In this document: positions 1 through 9,598 of the stretch, in pieces
Layout of the letters: every line of letters starts with the position of its first letter
Position numbering within the stretch: position 1 is the stretch's first letter
From: Mesorhizobium sp. ORS 3324
GTDB lineage: Bacteria > Pseudomonadota > Alphaproteobacteria > Rhizobiales > Rhizobiaceae
Assembly: GCA_000824825.2 (NCBI GenBank)
Contig: LM655179.1
Span: 2,480-66,479, forward strand
Direction: 5' to 3'
Length of the DNA stretch: 64,000 nucleotides
Position numbers and translations under genes: made by a program
The notes under the pieces: model-generated
What the model was told of the DNA's origin: nothing
The model's input: the letters and a program-made list of their open reading frames with translations, nothing else
The model's database searches: none

Positions 1-140
1 CCCACAAGGGGAGAAGGAAGACCGCGCCGGCGTTGTAGCCAATCGTCGACGCTGGACATTTGCTGAGCCTCATGTGCCAAGCTCTCCCTTCTCCCCTTGT
101 GGGAGACGGTGGCCGAGCGAAGCTCGGTCGGATGAGGGAT
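1..140. repeat. Intergenic palindromic repeat of rhizobial type
   Basis: The first 20 bases are the inverse complement of the stretch at about 87-103, so the two form a long imperfect stem. This is followed by a short hairpin around CGAGCGAAGCTCG. Blocks with this wording are frequent between genes in Mesorhizobium-type genomes (recollection, not searched). No coding sequence is supported in these bases. Confidence 0.55.
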
Positions 141-166
141 GCTCCAGCTTGGTGCATGCGTTGGCG

Positions 167-817
167 TTACTTCCAGTTACGGCGCCGCTCGAGCTCGGCC
201 TCGGAAGGCTCCTGCTGAGCAAAGGACCCGGTCTTGATCTCGCCGCCACGCTCATAGGTCGCCATGATGACGCCGGTGCTGGAAGTCTGCGACTTGGTGA
301 GATTGAAGGCCGCCGGCATCGCGTCGTCGCCGAACAGCCGCTTGCCCTTGCCGAGCAACAGCGGGAAGATCATCAGCCGGATCTCGTCGATCAGCCCGTT
401 GGCGAGCAGGGTCTGGATCAGATTGCCCGATCCCTGGATGAGCAGGTCCGGTCCGTCTTCCTGCTTGAGCTGCCTGAGCCCTGCGACGACATCGGGCCCA
501 AGCCATTGGGTGTTCTGCCAGGTCAGGGTATCCGGGCGGTGCGTCGCCACATATTTGGTCGCAGGGTTGAAGGCATCTGCGATCGGATCTTTCTGATACG
601 GCCAGTATGCGGCGAAGATGTCGTAGGTTCTGCGGCCGAGCAGCAGGGCAAAGGGCTTTGAGAACAGTTCACCCATTGCCGCGCCCGCGACCTCGTCAAA
701 ATAATGGAACGTCCAGCCGCCGAACTTGAAGCCGCCGACCGGATCCTCTTCCGGTCCGCCGGGCGCCTGCATGACGCCGTCGAGGCTGACGAACGTGGCG
801 GCGATGATCTTTCGCAT
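167..817 (-). CDS. Dihydrofolate reductase family protein (RibD C-terminal-like)
   Basis: This 216-residue protein opens with MRKIIAATFVSLDGVMQ, the usual first strand of the RibD_C/DHFR-like fold. It also has the family's GRRTYDIF and LIQGSGNLIQTLL segments and a closing LMIFPLLLGKGKRLF strand. The family binds NADPH and reduces pteridine-like or unknown substrates. Most stand-alone members, including this one, have no assigned substrate. The start was chosen at the ATG preceded by AAGGAGAG. An upstream in-frame extension is possible but lacks family similarity. The gene appears monocistronic. It is not riboflavin-pathway RibD, because the deaminase domain is absent. Confidence 0.85.
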   Translation of the reverse strand: MRKIIAATFVSLDGVMQAPGGPEEDPVGGFKFGGWTFHYFDEVAGAAMGELFSKPFALLLGRRTYDIFAAYWPYQKDPIADAFNPATKYVATHRPDTLTWQNTQWLGPDVVAGLRQLKQEDGPDLLIQGSGNLIQTLLANGLIDEIRLMIFPLLLGKGKRLFGDDAMPAAFNLTKSQTSSTGVIMATYERGGEIKTGSFAQQEPSEAELERRRNWK

Positions 818-908
818 CTGTCTCTCCTTTTCGCGATCCGCGCCGTCGCGGCCGGATTTCGGCCTTAGGACGAGCGACAAGGCTCTTTTCCGACACGGCT
901 GACAAATT

Positions 909-1748
909 TTAGCGCTTGCCGCCGCGAATGGCGCGGGACGAGAACCAGACATCGCCAAAGACAGCCGTGGCGGTGCGGTCCGGCGCCTTGTCTTCAGTCA
1001 GCCAGATCGAGCGCGTGCGGAGCGCGCGCTCGCGGGTTGGCATTCTTGCCTCGGGGCCGGGGACGGAGGCGCCGACGCAAGGGATGAACCAGGAGCCCAT
1101 GAAGGGCAGGCAGGCGAAACCCCTCTCCAGGCGGATGACCAGCATAGCGAGGCCGACGCGTTCCGCCGGACGCCAGGGAAAGACCATGCGGCCGCCGGGT
1201 TTGAGCGCCCTCAACCACGCCGGAGGAGGAGCAATCACAGCGGCATTGACATAGATGACGTCGGATGGCGGAAGCGCGCTGGTCACGGCGTTGCCATGGA
1301 CGACCTCGACATTGCCATAGGCAGCGAGATTGAGCTCGGCTTGCGCGGCAAGGTCCCCTTCGATCTCGAAGGCGGTCACACTGCCGCCCGGTTCGACCAG
1401 CTTGGCCAGCAGCGCGGTGTAATAACCGGTGCCGGCGCCGATATGGGTGACGGCTTCGCCGGGCTTCGGCTCGACCTTGCCGATCCACATGGCATGCAGA
1501 ACCGGCTCGCCGTTGTTGATGCCCTTGTCGGCATCGAGCACCACGAGCACGTTCTGGTAGATGTAGCTTGGATCGGCGGTCGGCGTTTCGAACCTGCCGT
1601 CGCCTGCGAAGATGGTCCAGGGGCCGGGGCCGAGAAACGCCTCGCGCGGCACCGAGGCGAAAACGTCTTCAAGACGGGGATCGGCGGACCGCGCATGGGC
1701 GGCCATCAGTTTGGCGTAGAATTTTCGCGCCTCGTCCGATCCGCTCAT
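909..1748 (-). CDS. Protein-L-isoaspartate O-methyltransferase-like protein
   Basis: This 279-residue class I SAM-dependent methyltransferase has motif I visible as HIGAGTGYYTALLA, followed by an acidic strand end (TAFEIEGD) and the ALKPGGRMVFPW segment typical of the PCMT/rRNA-adenine-like group. The N-terminal half (DVFASVPREAFLGPG) also matches the PCMT family. Classical Pcm repairs isoaspartyl residues. Divergent rhizobial members like this one are usually annotated only as methyltransferases, so the substrate is not certain. It lies 91 bases upstream of the RibD-like gene on the same strand, with no clear operon signal between them. Confidence 0.8.
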   Translation of the reverse strand: MSGSDEARKFYAKLMAAHARSADPRLEDVFASVPREAFLGPGPWTIFAGDGRFETPTADPSYIYQNVLVVLDADKGINNGEPVLHAMWIGKVEPKPGEAVTHIGAGTGYYTALLAKLVEPGGSVTAFEIEGDLAAQAELNLAAYGNVEVVHGNAVTSALPPSDVIYVNAAVIAPPPAWLRALKPGGRMVFPWRPAERVGLAMLVIRLERGFACLPFMGSWFIPCVGASVPGPEARMPTRERALRTRSIWLTEDKAPDRTATAVFGDVWFSSRAIRGGKR

Positions 1749-1791
1749 GCCCGGAAGATAGCGCGGCCGGCTCGAATGTCGCGGCCCGATC

Positions 1792-3153
1792 TCAGCCGGT
1801 GACGGTGTCGTAGAGCAGCTTGAAGTTGAGCGTCAGGATGACGGCGGCGACCACCCAGGCGAGCACTGCCATGCTGCGCGGGATGGCGAAATTGCCCATC
1901 TTGTTCTTGTCCGACACGAACTGCACCAGCGGCACCACGGCGAAGGGCAACTGCATCGACAGGATGACCTGGCTGAAGACCAGAAGCTGGGCCGTGCCCT
2001 TTTCGCCGTACAGCGCGGTGACGGCAATCACCGGGACGATGGCGAAGCCGCGGGTCAGGAGGCGGCGCGCCCATCTCGCGATGCGCAGGCGCAGGAAGCC
2101 TTCCATCACGATCTGTCCGGCGAGCGTGGCGGTGACCGTCGAGTTGAGGCCCGAGGCGAGCAGCGCGACGGCGAACAGGATCGAGGCGATGCCAAGGCCC
2201 AACAGCGGCGACAGCAATTCAAATGCCTGGCCGATCTCGGCCACGCCCTGGTGGCCGGTGCCGTGGAAGGCTACCGCCGCAACGATCAGGATCGAGGCGT
2301 TGACGAACAGCGCCAGGATCAGCGCGATGGTCGAATCCGTTGTCGCCCACTTGATGGCGTCGCGCTTGCCAGCGTCGGTGCGCTTATAGGCGCGGGTCTG
2401 CACAATCGAGGAGTGCAAGTAGAGATTGTGCGGCATCACGGTGGCGCCGATGATGCCGATGGCGATGTAGAGCATCGCCGGGTTGGCGACGATCTCGGAG
2501 GACGGCACGAACATCGAATGCACGATCGTGCCGGCCGGCGGCGCGGCAACGAAGATCTGGACGGCAAAGCAGCCGAAGATGACGATCAGCAACGCCACGA
2601 CGAAGGCCTCGAGATAGCGGAAGCCCTTGTTCATCAGCAGCAGCACCAGGAAGGCGTCGAGCGCGGTGATCAGGGCGCCGCCGATCAGCGGGATGCCGAA
2701 CAGAAGCTGCAGCGCGATCGCCGTGCCGATCACCTCGGCGAGGTCGCAGGCAATGATTGCAAGCTCGCAGGCGAACCAGAGCAGAAGATTGACCGGGCGC
2801 GGATAGTAGGCCCGGCAGGCCTGCGCGAGGTCGCGGCCGGTGGCGATGCCGAGGCGGGCGGCCAGCGCCTGCAAAAGGATCGCCATCAGGTTCGACAGCA
2901 TGATGACGAAAAGCAGCGTGTAGCCGAACTGGGCGCCGCCGGCGAGATCGGTCGCCCAATTGCCCGGGTCCATATAGCCGACCGACACCATGTAGCCCGG
3001 GCCCATGAAGGCAAACAGGCGGCGGAACCAGAGGCCGGTCTGCGGTACCCTGACCGAGGCGTTGACCTCACGCAGGCTTGGCTGCTCGCCTGCATCGGTC
3101 CGGGCAAATTGCCACGCGGATCGGGATACGGCTGCTGCTTCGGCGTCGGACAT
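1792..3153 (-). CDS. mntH: Nramp-family Mn(II)/divalent metal transporter MntH
   Basis: This 453-residue polytopic inner-membrane protein has the Nramp hallmarks. These are a [12 protein letters not shown] first-helix motif that coordinates metal, and the [10 protein letters not shown] helix-6 motif. It probably imports Mn(II) with protons. The start was set at the ATG giving MSDAEAAAV. The longer frame would run into the regulatory palindrome. It is divergent from a DtxR-family regulator across about 210 bases that carry an MntR-box-like dyad, so Mn-dependent repression is likely. The length and about 11 hydrophobic segments agree with the family. Confidence 0.95.
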   Translation of the reverse strand: MSDAEAAAVSRSAWQFARTDAGEQPSLREVNASVRVPQTGLWFRRLFAFMGPGYMVSVGYMDPGNWATDLAGGAQFGYTLLFVIMLSNLMAILLQALAARLGIATGRDLAQACRAYYPRPVNLLLWFACELAIIACDLAEVIGTAIALQLLFGIPLIGGALITALDAFLVLLLMNKGFRYLEAFVVALLIVIFGCFAVQIFVAAPPAGTIVHSMFVPSSEIVANPAMLYIAIGIIGATVMPHNLYLHSSIVQTRAYKRTDAGKRDAIKWATTDSTIALILALFVNASILIVAAVAFHGTGHQGVAEIGQAFELLSPLLGLGIASILFAVALLASGLNSTVTATLAGQIVMEGFLRLRIARWARRLLTRGFAIVPVIAVTALYGEKGTAQLLVFSQVILSMQLPFAVVPLVQFVSDKNKMGNFAIPRSMAVLAWVVAAVILTLNFKLLYDTVTG

Positions 3154-3205
3154 AGAGGATTCCGCTGGAATGGATCGGATACGCCCTCTATCTATGCCAT
3201 GGCTC

Positions 3206-3229
3206 AACATTATGCAATAGGCTATATTT
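3206..3229. promoter_or_regulatory. Putative MntR box upstream of mntH
   Basis: An imperfect dyad with the core TATGCAATAGGCTATA sits 53 bases upstream of the mntH start codon. It resembles the AACATAGC-GCTATGTT type MntR operator known from enterobacteria. The adjacent divergent gene encodes a DtxR/MntR protein, which supports the assignment. Binding itself is inferred. Confidence 0.6.
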
Positions 3230-3366
3230 CATTGTTTGTGCTTTTTGCTCGGCGGCGCGGTGGCCCGTTGCACGTGAGCGGGAATGCAAATAAACGGCCA
3301 GACCATTCGGGTCCGTGTTATGAATACGGGCCAATTCAAGCTTCGGCAGCGAAGGAGGAGCGCATA

Positions 3367-3822
3367 TTGGCGCTGAGGAACAGACCGATTCGACGCGAAA
3401 AGCCGCTTCCTGATGCCGAGATCCATTCGGAAGGATTCCGGCAGACGCGCGAAGCGCGCCGCAGCGCGCTTGTCGAGGATTATGTCGAGCTGATCGCCGA
3501 TCTGATCGAAGACGGCAACGAGGCCCGCCAGGTCGACATCGCGGCCAGGCTCGGCGTCGCGCAACCGACGGTCGCGAAAATGCTGACCAGGCTCTGCGCC
3601 GACGGGCTGGTGTCCAGAAAACCCTATCGCGGCGTGTTCCTCACCGAGGCCGGCCGCAAGGTCGCCGAAGAAAGCCGCATCCGCCACCAGACGGTGGAAG
3701 CCTTCCTGCGCTCGCTTGGCGTCAGCGCCGAGACGGCGCGGATCGATGCCGAGGGCATCGAGCACCATGTCAGCGCCGAGACGCTGGACGCTTTTCGCAG
3801 GGCGATGACCTCGCCCCGCTGA
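3367..3822 (+). CDS. mntR: Manganese-binding transcriptional regulator MntR (DtxR family)
   Basis: This 151-residue DtxR/MntR-type repressor has an N-terminal winged helix that includes [22 protein letters not shown] and the wing [18 protein letters not shown] dimerization/metal-binding part follows ([19 protein letters not shown], and later [11 protein letters not shown]). There is no SH3-like third domain, as expected of MntR. The preferred start is TTG, seven bases after GGAGGAG, which gives [12 protein letters not shown]. No ATG fits as well. It probably senses Mn(II) and represses the divergent mntH. Auto-control from the shared intergenic region is possible. Confidence 0.9.
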   Translation: MALRNRPIRREKPLPDAEIHSEGFRQTREARRSALVEDYVELIADLIEDGNEARQVDIAARLGVAQPTVAKMLTRLCADGLVSRKPYRGVFLTEAGRKVAEESRIRHQTVEAFLRSLGVSAETARIDAEGIEHHVSAETLDAFRRAMTSPR

Positions 3823-3977
3823 GTTCCCAGGAGAGGCGGCCGGCGATTGGATCGCCAGACCAGTGAGCATTCGGCGGCCTAAAAATGCTGTGACTTGGCA
3901 CAACCGTTGCGATAATTATTTGCGGGGACGGTCGGCGGGCCGATCCTTCCAGGACATCTGCGTTGCGAGGAGTTGCC

Positions 3978-4886
3978 ATGCTTTGGAGAGGCCGTCGTCA
4001 GAGCGACAACATCGAGGACGAACGCAGCGACGGCGGCGGCGGGTTTGGCGGGGGATTGGGCGGCAGCCCGGGCCAGTTCCGCGTTCCGATCGGCGGCCGC
4101 GCCGGCGGCGGCTCCAGCATCATCCTGGTCATCCTGGTCGTTCTCGCCGGATGGTATTTCGGCTTCGATCCGTCGCAGATCCTGGGTGACGGCGGCGGCC
4201 AGATCACGGACAACAGCGGTGCCCAGGACAGCACCGGCGCGCCCGCTTCCGACGAGATGAAGCAATTCGTGGCGACGGTGCTCGCCGACACCGAGGACAC
4301 CTGGACCGGCATCTTCAAGGCCAACGGCCTTACCTATGAAGACCCCAAGCTGGTGCTGTTCAGCGGCCAGATCCGCTCGGCCTGCGGCTTCGCCTCCTCG
4401 GCGGCGGGGCCGTTCTATTGCCCTGGCGACCACAAGGTCTATCTCGACATGACCTTCTTCCAGCAGCTCGACCAGCAGTTCGGCGCTTCGGGCGAGTTCG
4501 CGCGGGCCTATGTGGTCGCGCATGAGGTCGGCCACCACGTGCAGAACCTCACCGGCATCATGTCCAAGTTCAATCAGATGCGGCAAGGCATGAGCGAGGC
4601 GCAAGCCAACCAGATGTCGGTGCGCGTCGAGCTCCAGGCCGACTGCTTCGCCGGCGTCTGGGCGCACTACACGCAGCAGAAGGGCATATTGGAGCAGGGC
4701 GACATGGAAAGCGCGCTCAATGCCGCCAAGCAGATCGGCGACGACACGCTGCAGAAGAAGATGCAGGGCTATGTCGTTCCGGAAAGCTTCAACCACGGCA
4801 CTTCCGCGCAACGGCAGACCTGGCTGGCGCGCGGCTACAAGAACGGCAAGCTTTCGGACTGCGATACGTTCAACAATCCGGTCTGA
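3978..4886 (+). CDS. YpfJ-family zinc metallopeptidase-like membrane protein
   Basis: This 302-residue protein has a Gly-rich cytoplasmic N-terminus, one hydrophobic helix at about residues 47-61, and a Zn_peptidase (PF04228-type) domain with the HEVGH motif at 182-186. The two His and the Glu of HExxH are intact, so a metallopeptidase activity is plausible. No substrate is known for the family. Two Cys flank the SSAAGPFYC region, a conserved part of the family. The ATG start follows GAGGAG by five bases. An in-frame TTG 15 bases upstream is a weaker alternative. The gene stands alone, with mntR upstream and an MFS gene downstream. Confidence 0.9.
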   Translation: MLWRGRRQSDNIEDERSDGGGGFGGGLGGSPGQFRVPIGGRAGGGSSIILVILVVLAGWYFGFDPSQILGDGGGQITDNSGAQDSTGAPASDEMKQFVATVLADTEDTWTGIFKANGLTYEDPKLVLFSGQIRSACGFASSAAGPFYCPGDHKVYLDMTFFQQLDQQFGASGEFARAYVVAHEVGHHVQNLTGIMSKFNQMRQGMSEAQANQMSVRVELQADCFAGVWAHYTQQKGILEQGDMESALNAAKQIGDDTLQKKMQGYVVPESFNHGTSAQRQTWLARGYKNGKLSDCDTFNNPV

Positions 4887-5045
4887 GGCGGCGGAATAGG
4901 CTGCGGCCCTTCAGCGGCGCGACGCCTGCAGCCGGTGTCAGGATGAGGCAGTGGCAGTCGTTCGCTTATTGTTCCAGGCGGCAAGCTCGCCTATAAGGTG
5001 CGTCCCGCCTTGCCTTGCCCCCAGGCGGCCGAGGAGCTTGTCATC

Positions 5046-6314
5046 ATGATCGATCCCAGGACCGCCAAGCGGGGCCTTGCACTCGTTTTCACCACGCTGC
5101 TGCTCGATGTCATCGGCTTCGGCATCATCATGCCGGTGCTGCCGCACTATCTGCAGGAGCTGACCGGCGTCGGCGTCAGCGAGGCGGCGATCGAGGGCGG
5201 CTGGCTGTTCTTCGTCTATGCGGCAATGCAGTTCTTCTTCGCGCCGGTCATCGGCGGATTGAGCGACCGCTTCGGGCGGCGGCCGATCCTGCTTGCTTCG
5301 GTGCTGACCTTCTCGATCGACAACCTGATCTGCGCCATCGCCTGGTCATACCCGATGCTGTTCATCGGCCGGGTGCTTGCCGGCATTTCCGGCGCCAGCT
5401 ATTCGACGACCTCGGCCTTCATCGCCGACATCTCGACCGACGAGAACCGGGCGAAGAATTTCGGCCTGCTCGGCATCGCCTTCGGGGTCGGCTTCGTCAT
5501 CGGGCCGGTGCTCGGCGGCCTGCTCGGCACGTTCGGGCCGCGCGTGCCGTTCTATTTCGCCGCCGGGCTTGCCCTGGTGAACTTCCTGATAGCGCTGTTC
5601 TTCCTGCCGGAAACGCTGGACGGCCAGCATCGCCGCCGCTTCGAATGGAAGCGCGCCAACCCGGTCGGCACGCTCGTCCAGATGCGCAACTATCCGGGCA
5701 TCGGCTGGATCGGGCTCGTCTTCTTCCTGATGACGCTCGGCCACATGATGTATCCGGCGGTCTGGTCCTTCGTATCAAACTACCGCTACGGCTGGGACGA
5801 ACAGCAGATCGGCTTCTCGCTCGGCGTCTTCGGCCTTTGCGGCGCGATCGTCATGGCGACAGTGCTGCCGCGGGTCATCCCCAGGCTCGGCGAGTGGAGG
5901 ACGGCGGCGATCGGCCTCACCTTCACCGCGCTCAGCGCCTTCGGCTACGCGTTCGCGACGCAAGGCTGGATGATCTACGCGGTGATCGTCGGCGGCTGCC
6001 TGGAAGCGCTCGCCGACCCTCCGCTCAGAAGCCTCGCCGCCGCCAAGGTGCCGCCTTCGGCGCAGGGTGAGCTGCAGGGCGCGATGACCTCGATCTTCTC
6101 GATCACCTCGATCGTCACGCCGCTGCTTTATACGGCGATCTTCTCCTGGTTCACCGGACCGAGCGCGCCGGTCGCGTTCGGCGGCGCGCCCTATGTGCTC
6201 GGCGCGGTTTTCCTGACGCTGGCGGCCATCGTCTTCGTGACGAAGGTGGCCAAGCCGACGCCGAAGGAAGTCGAGCGCATGCACGCCGAGGGCGCGGTGA
6301 CCGACGCGGCCTGA
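5046..6314 (+). CDS. TetA-like MFS drug:proton antiporter (TCR/Tet family)
   Basis: This 422-residue protein has 12 predicted transmembrane segments. It carries the MFS motif A between helices 2 and 3 ([14 protein letters not shown]) and the TetA-like opening [21 protein letters not shown]. The closest general class is TCR/TetA. Chromosomal rhizobial homologues are usually of unknown drug specificity, so tetracycline resistance should not be assumed. No TetR-type regulator is adjacent. It is convergent with carA, separated by only 15 bases, and no strong terminator is visible between them. The start was set at the ATG after GAGGAGCTTGTCATC. Confidence 0.88.
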   Translation: MIDPRTAKRGLALVFTTLLLDVIGFGIIMPVLPHYLQELTGVGVSEAAIEGGWLFFVYAAMQFFFAPVIGGLSDRFGRRPILLASVLTFSIDNLICAIAWSYPMLFIGRVLAGISGASYSTTSAFIADISTDENRAKNFGLLGIAFGVGFVIGPVLGGLLGTFGPRVPFYFAAGLALVNFLIALFFLPETLDGQHRRRFEWKRANPVGTLVQMRNYPGIGWIGLVFFLMTLGHMMYPAVWSFVSNYRYGWDEQQIGFSLGVFGLCGAIVMATVLPRVIPRLGEWRTAAIGLTFTALSAFGYAFATQGWMIYAVIVGGCLEALADPPLRSLAAAKVPPSAQGELQGAMTSIFSITSIVTPLLYTAIFSWFTGPSAPVAFGGAPYVLGAVFLTLAAIVFVTKVAKPTPKEVERMHAEGAVTDAA

Positions 6315-6329
6315 GCCCCGCCGTCCTGG

Positions 6330-7535
6330 TCAGGCGCGCTCTGCCCGCGCCGGCTCGCCGCGCCGCTCGCGGATCAGATTGACGAAGCGGCGGAAGAGGT
6401 AGTGCGAATCCTGCGGGCCGGGCGAGGCCTCGGGATGATGCTGGACCGAAAACACCGGCCGGCCGGTGAGCGCGATGCCGCAGTTCGAACCGTCGAACAA
6501 CGAGACATGCGTCTCCTCGACGCCTTCGGGCAGCGAGTCGGCGTCGACGGCGAAACCGTGGTTCATCGACACGATCTCGACCTTGCCGGTGGTGTGGTCT
6601 TTCACCGGATGATTGGCGCCGTGGTGGCCCTGATGCATCTTCTCGGTCCTGCCGCCGAGCGCCAGCGCCAGCATCTGGTGGCCGAGGCAGATGCCGAACA
6701 GCGGAATATCAGTTTTCAACAGATCCTGGATGACCGGCACGGCATATTCGCCGGTCGCTTCCGGATCGCCGGGTCCGTTGGACAGGAAGATCCCGTCCGG
6801 CTGCATGGCGAGGATCTCTTCCGCGCCGGTCTTGGCCGGCACGACGGTGACCTTGGCGCCGAGGCCCGCAAGCAGGCGCAGGATGTTGCGCTTGACGCCG
6901 TAGTCGATGGCGACGACATGCATCGAAGGCTCCACCTGCTCGCCGAAACCCTTGTTCCAGGCCCAGGGCGTCTCGCGCCACACCGAGGACTGGCCCGAGG
7001 TGACTTCCTTGGCGAGGTCCAGCCCGATCAGGCCCGACCACGCGGCGGCCTGCCGCTTCAACTCATCGAGGTCGAAGACACCGTCGGGCGCATGCGCGAT
7101 GACGGCATTGGGCATGCCCTTCTCGCGGATCAGCACGGTGAGCGCGCGGGTGTCGATGCCGGAAAGCGCGACGATGCCGCGCCGCTTCAGCCACTGGTCG
7201 AGATGCCCGGCTGCCCGGTAGTTGGACGGATCCGTGACATTGGCCTTGAAGACGGCGCCGACTGCGCCGGCGCGCGCCACCGGGTTGAGGTCTTCGATAT
7301 CCTCGCTGTTGGTGCCGACATTGCCGATATGCGGGAAGGTGAAGGTGACGATCTGGCCGGCATAGGAGGGGTCGGTGAGGATCTCCTCGTAGCCCGTCAG
7401 CGCTGTATTGAAGCAGACTTCGGCGACGGCCGACCCGACGGCGCCGAGGCCGCGGCCCTCGATCACCGTGCCGTCGGCAAGCACGAGCAGGGCGGTCGGC
7501 TTTTCGGTGGCCCAGGGGGCGGTGGTCGTGGCCAT
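6330..7535 (-). CDS. carA: Carbamoyl-phosphate synthase small subunit (glutaminase)
   Basis: CarA hydrolyses glutamine and channels ammonia to CarB for carbamoyl phosphate, which feeds arginine and pyrimidine synthesis. The 401-residue protein has the N-terminal CPSase_sm domain and a C-terminal class I glutamine amidotransferase with nucleophile Cys283 in FGICLGHQM and the His367/Glu369 pair in QHHPE. It is full length for the family. carB is not adjacent, as is common in rhizobia. A good sigma-70-type promoter lies about 125 bases upstream, leaving a leader of roughly 120 bases in which I saw no recognised riboswitch. Confidence 0.97.
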   Translation of the reverse strand: MATTTAPWATEKPTALLVLADGTVIEGRGLGAVGSAVAEVCFNTALTGYEEILTDPSYAGQIVTFTFPHIGNVGTNSEDIEDLNPVARAGAVGAVFKANVTDPSNYRAAGHLDQWLKRRGIVALSGIDTRALTVLIREKGMPNAVIAHAPDGVFDLDELKRQAAAWSGLIGLDLAKEVTSGQSSVWRETPWAWNKGFGEQVEPSMHVVAIDYGVKRNILRLLAGLGAKVTVVPAKTGAEEILAMQPDGIFLSNGPGDPEATGEYAVPVIQDLLKTDIPLFGICLGHQMLALALGGRTEKMHQGHHGANHPVKDHTTGKVEIVSMNHGFAVDADSLPEGVEETHVSLFDGSNCGIALTGRPVFSVQHHPEASPGPQDSHYLFRRFVNLIRERRGEPARAERA

Positions 7536-7660
7536 GGCGGCGCTCCTAGAGGCTGCTTCCAGATTGTCCCGCTTGCAGGACGACCGGCGCAGCAGACAGC
7601 GCGCGGCGGCGAATTCGCGAGCCTGCGCGCAACCAGATTTTCAGTTCATGCGAGGCTCAG

Positions 7661-7689
7661 TACATAGGGGAAGGCGCCAAAGCGGTCAA
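7661..7689 (-). promoter_or_regulatory. Putative sigma-70 promoter of carA
   Basis: Read on the minus strand, TTGACC is followed after exactly 17 bases by TATGTA. It points at carA and lies about 125 bases from its start codon. The 270-base carA/YqeY-gene intergenic region holds this element and the divergent promoter of the YqeY gene, and I see nothing else in it. Confidence 0.55.
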
Positions 7690-7751
7690 TGACGCTTCCG
7701 CGGAACGGCAACGATTTATTTCGTCAAGCAATATCAATAGTTTGCCTGGAT

Positions 7752-7780
7752 TTGCCTTGCGTCTTCGGCAAAGCTATTGT
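7752..7780 (+). promoter_or_regulatory. Putative promoter of the YqeY-family gene
   Basis: TTGCCT and TATTGT are separated by 17 bases. They end about 25 bases before the start codon, which would give a short leader. The match to consensus is moderate. Confidence 0.45.
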
Positions 7781-7805
7781 CCGCCCCATTCGAAGGAGAA
7801 GCACG

Positions 7806-8255
7806 ATGCGCGAGAAAATCGCCGAATCCATGAAGAGCGCGATGAAGGCGCAGGACAAGCACCGCCTGCCGACGCTGCGGCTGATCCAGGCCGCCATCCA
7901 TGACCGCGACATCGCCAATCGCGGCGCCGGCAAGCCGGCGGCGAGCGAGGAGGAGATCCTGCAGATTCTCGCCAAGATGATGAAGCAGCGCGAGGAGTCG
8001 GCCAAGGCTTTCGAGGACGGCAAACGGCCGGAACTGGCGGCGCAGGAGCGCGGCGAGATGGAGATCATTCGCGAGTTCCTGCCGAAGCAGCTCGACGATG
8101 CGGCGATCACGGCGGCCGCGCGGGAAGCGATTGCGGCCACGGGCGCGGCCAGCCAGAAGGACATGGGCAAGGTGATCGGCGCGCTGAAGCAGAAATATGC
8201 CGGCCAGATGGACTTCGCCAAGGCGAGCGCCATCGTCAAAGGTCTGCTGCAGTAG
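7806..8255 (+). CDS. GatB/YqeY domain-containing protein
   Basis: This 149-residue single-domain YqeY protein is related to the C-terminal tRNA-interacting domain of the GatB amidotransferase subunit. The sequence is mostly helical. It contains the family landmarks MKAQDKHRLPTLRLI, EEILQILAKMMKQREES and a C-terminal DMGKVIGALKQKYAGQMDFAKAS-like helix. The stand-alone family has no firmly established function but is thought to act on or near tRNA. The ATG is preceded by GAAGGAG. In related genomes this gene often sits near carA, dnaG and rpoD, which fits the present order. Confidence 0.93.
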   Translation: MREKIAESMKSAMKAQDKHRLPTLRLIQAAIHDRDIANRGAGKPAASEEEILQILAKMMKQREESAKAFEDGKRPELAAQERGEMEIIREFLPKQLDDAAITAAAREAIAATGAASQKDMGKVIGALKQKYAGQMDFAKASAIVKGLLQ

Positions 8256-8313
8256 CTATCGCAGCCTCCGAACGGATGGCGTCACGCCCCATGACCGGGC
8301 GCTGCCGAGAACC

Positions 8314-9321
8314 TCAAGGCTCCTTGCAGATCGGCACCGGCTGCGGTGGCGGCAGCGGGTGATCCTTCTTGTACTGCGCGATGACCGGCTCCAGCGTCTT
8401 CTTCGGCCAGAATTTCGGGGCGCCGATCTCCTTCAGGCAGGACGCGTTCCAATAAAGGCCGGCTCCCGACGGCGATTGTCTGGACGCCGCTTTCTGAGCG
8501 ATCGCCGCGATGTCGCGCGATTCAGGATAAATGTAGAGCGTCGTCGGATTGTCCTTGATCATCGGCATGATCAGCTCGGCATCCGACGGCGACCAGCTTG
8601 TGCAGCCGTTGCTGCGGCCGCCGGCGTAGTTCACCAGCTTGCCGAACGGGACGTAGCCGTCGTGATCGGCATAGGAGCTCTTCGGCTTCTTCAGAAGGCA
8701 CATCCCCTTGAGCAGCGCGGCCGGGTGCCCGCCGATCTCGCGCTGCCTGGCGTTGGCGGTTTCGCCCTCGCCGTCGAACTGCACGAAGCCGCGCATGAAG
8801 ACCGCGTCCTGTTTTGCACCGATGCGGTAGTAGCCCTTGAACGACGTCTTCGTGTCGGCGGTCATATAGGCGCCGCCGGCCGTCAGCTCGGAATCCATCG
8901 CATTGCCGAAGTTCTTCGCGCAGCGCCTGCCGTTGGAGAAATCCGCGACGCCCTTCAGGTTGCGGCCGCCGCCATGGCCCGCCGAAACCGCGCGGAACGA
9001 CTGCTCGGTCTCGCAGATGACGTAGTAGCGGCGTCCCAGCACGCCATTACCCAGATCGCCGGGACGGGTCGCGTCCATGGCGAAATAGCAAGGGTTTTTG
9101 ACGGAACCTTCGCTCAGCTTTTTCAGGTAAAGCGCGCGCGCCCGTTCCAGAACCACTTGCGCAATCTGGCCGTCACCCTCGCCGACATGGGCCTGCAGCC
9201 AGGCGGGAATGGCCGGGGACCGCAACGCCGCGAAAGATCGGGCCGACATGGTCAGGGCCGTCGCTGCGACAAGGAAGCCGAAGGCGACGACGGCGCCCAA
9301 CGGAACAGATCTCAACCGCAC
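8314..9321 (-). CDS. Secreted murein L,D-transpeptidase catalytic-domain family protein (YkuD_2-like)
   Basis: This 335-residue protein begins with an N-terminal hydrophobic segment (VPLGAVVAFGFLVAATAL) that looks like a signal peptide or anchor. Its catalytic-type segment is GRSNGCTSWSPSDAE, matching the (S/T)xGC motif of the YkuD_2 family with its nucleophilic Cys. Such proteins are thought to cross-link or modify peptidoglycan in the periplasm. The C-terminus is Pro-rich. The start codon is GTG. The divergent 277 bases before the next gene contain no feature I can name. Confidence 0.8.
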   Translation of the reverse strand: MRLRSVPLGAVVAFGFLVAATALTMSARSFAALRSPAIPAWLQAHVGEGDGQIAQVVLERARALYLKKLSEGSVKNPCYFAMDATRPGDLGNGVLGRRYYVICETEQSFRAVSAGHGGGRNLKGVADFSNGRRCAKNFGNAMDSELTAGGAYMTADTKTSFKGYYRIGAKQDAVFMRGFVQFDGEGETANARQREIGGHPAALLKGMCLLKKPKSSYADHDGYVPFGKLVNYAGGRSNGCTSWSPSDAELIMPMIKDNPTTLYIYPESRDIAAIAQKAASRQSPSGAGLYWNASCLKEIGAPKFWPKKTLEPVIAQYKKDHPLPPPQPVPICKEP

Positions 9322-9598
9322 CAGCCTGGTCCCCTCTCTCGAAGCGCAACCCGTGAATCACCTTGATGCGATCATAAAAGGTCTCGGGCACGTCCGCGAA
9401 ACACTTCTTGTTCAGCCAGAGATGCTGGAGCTTTTCAGCACCTGGGCGACATCGGCGATTTTCCGGAACGGGGCCTTGGGCTATCATCTGATTCCGGCGC
9501 GCCCACGCCTCCTCCCTCCAGCGGGAAAGCATCGTCTATGCCGGGCAATCCGATCAACGAACCGACTGTTCGAGCGCCAGGCATAAGGAGGGGTTGCG

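Noticed and set aside
5046..6314. A tetracycline-resistance determinant
   Set aside because: The protein is TetA-like in family, but there is no TetR neighbour and chromosomal relatives are of unknown specificity. Only the transporter family is claimed.
7536..7660. A riboswitch or attenuator in the carA leader
   Set aside because: No known aptamer wording, leader peptide or terminator/antiterminator pair was seen in the roughly 120-base leader.
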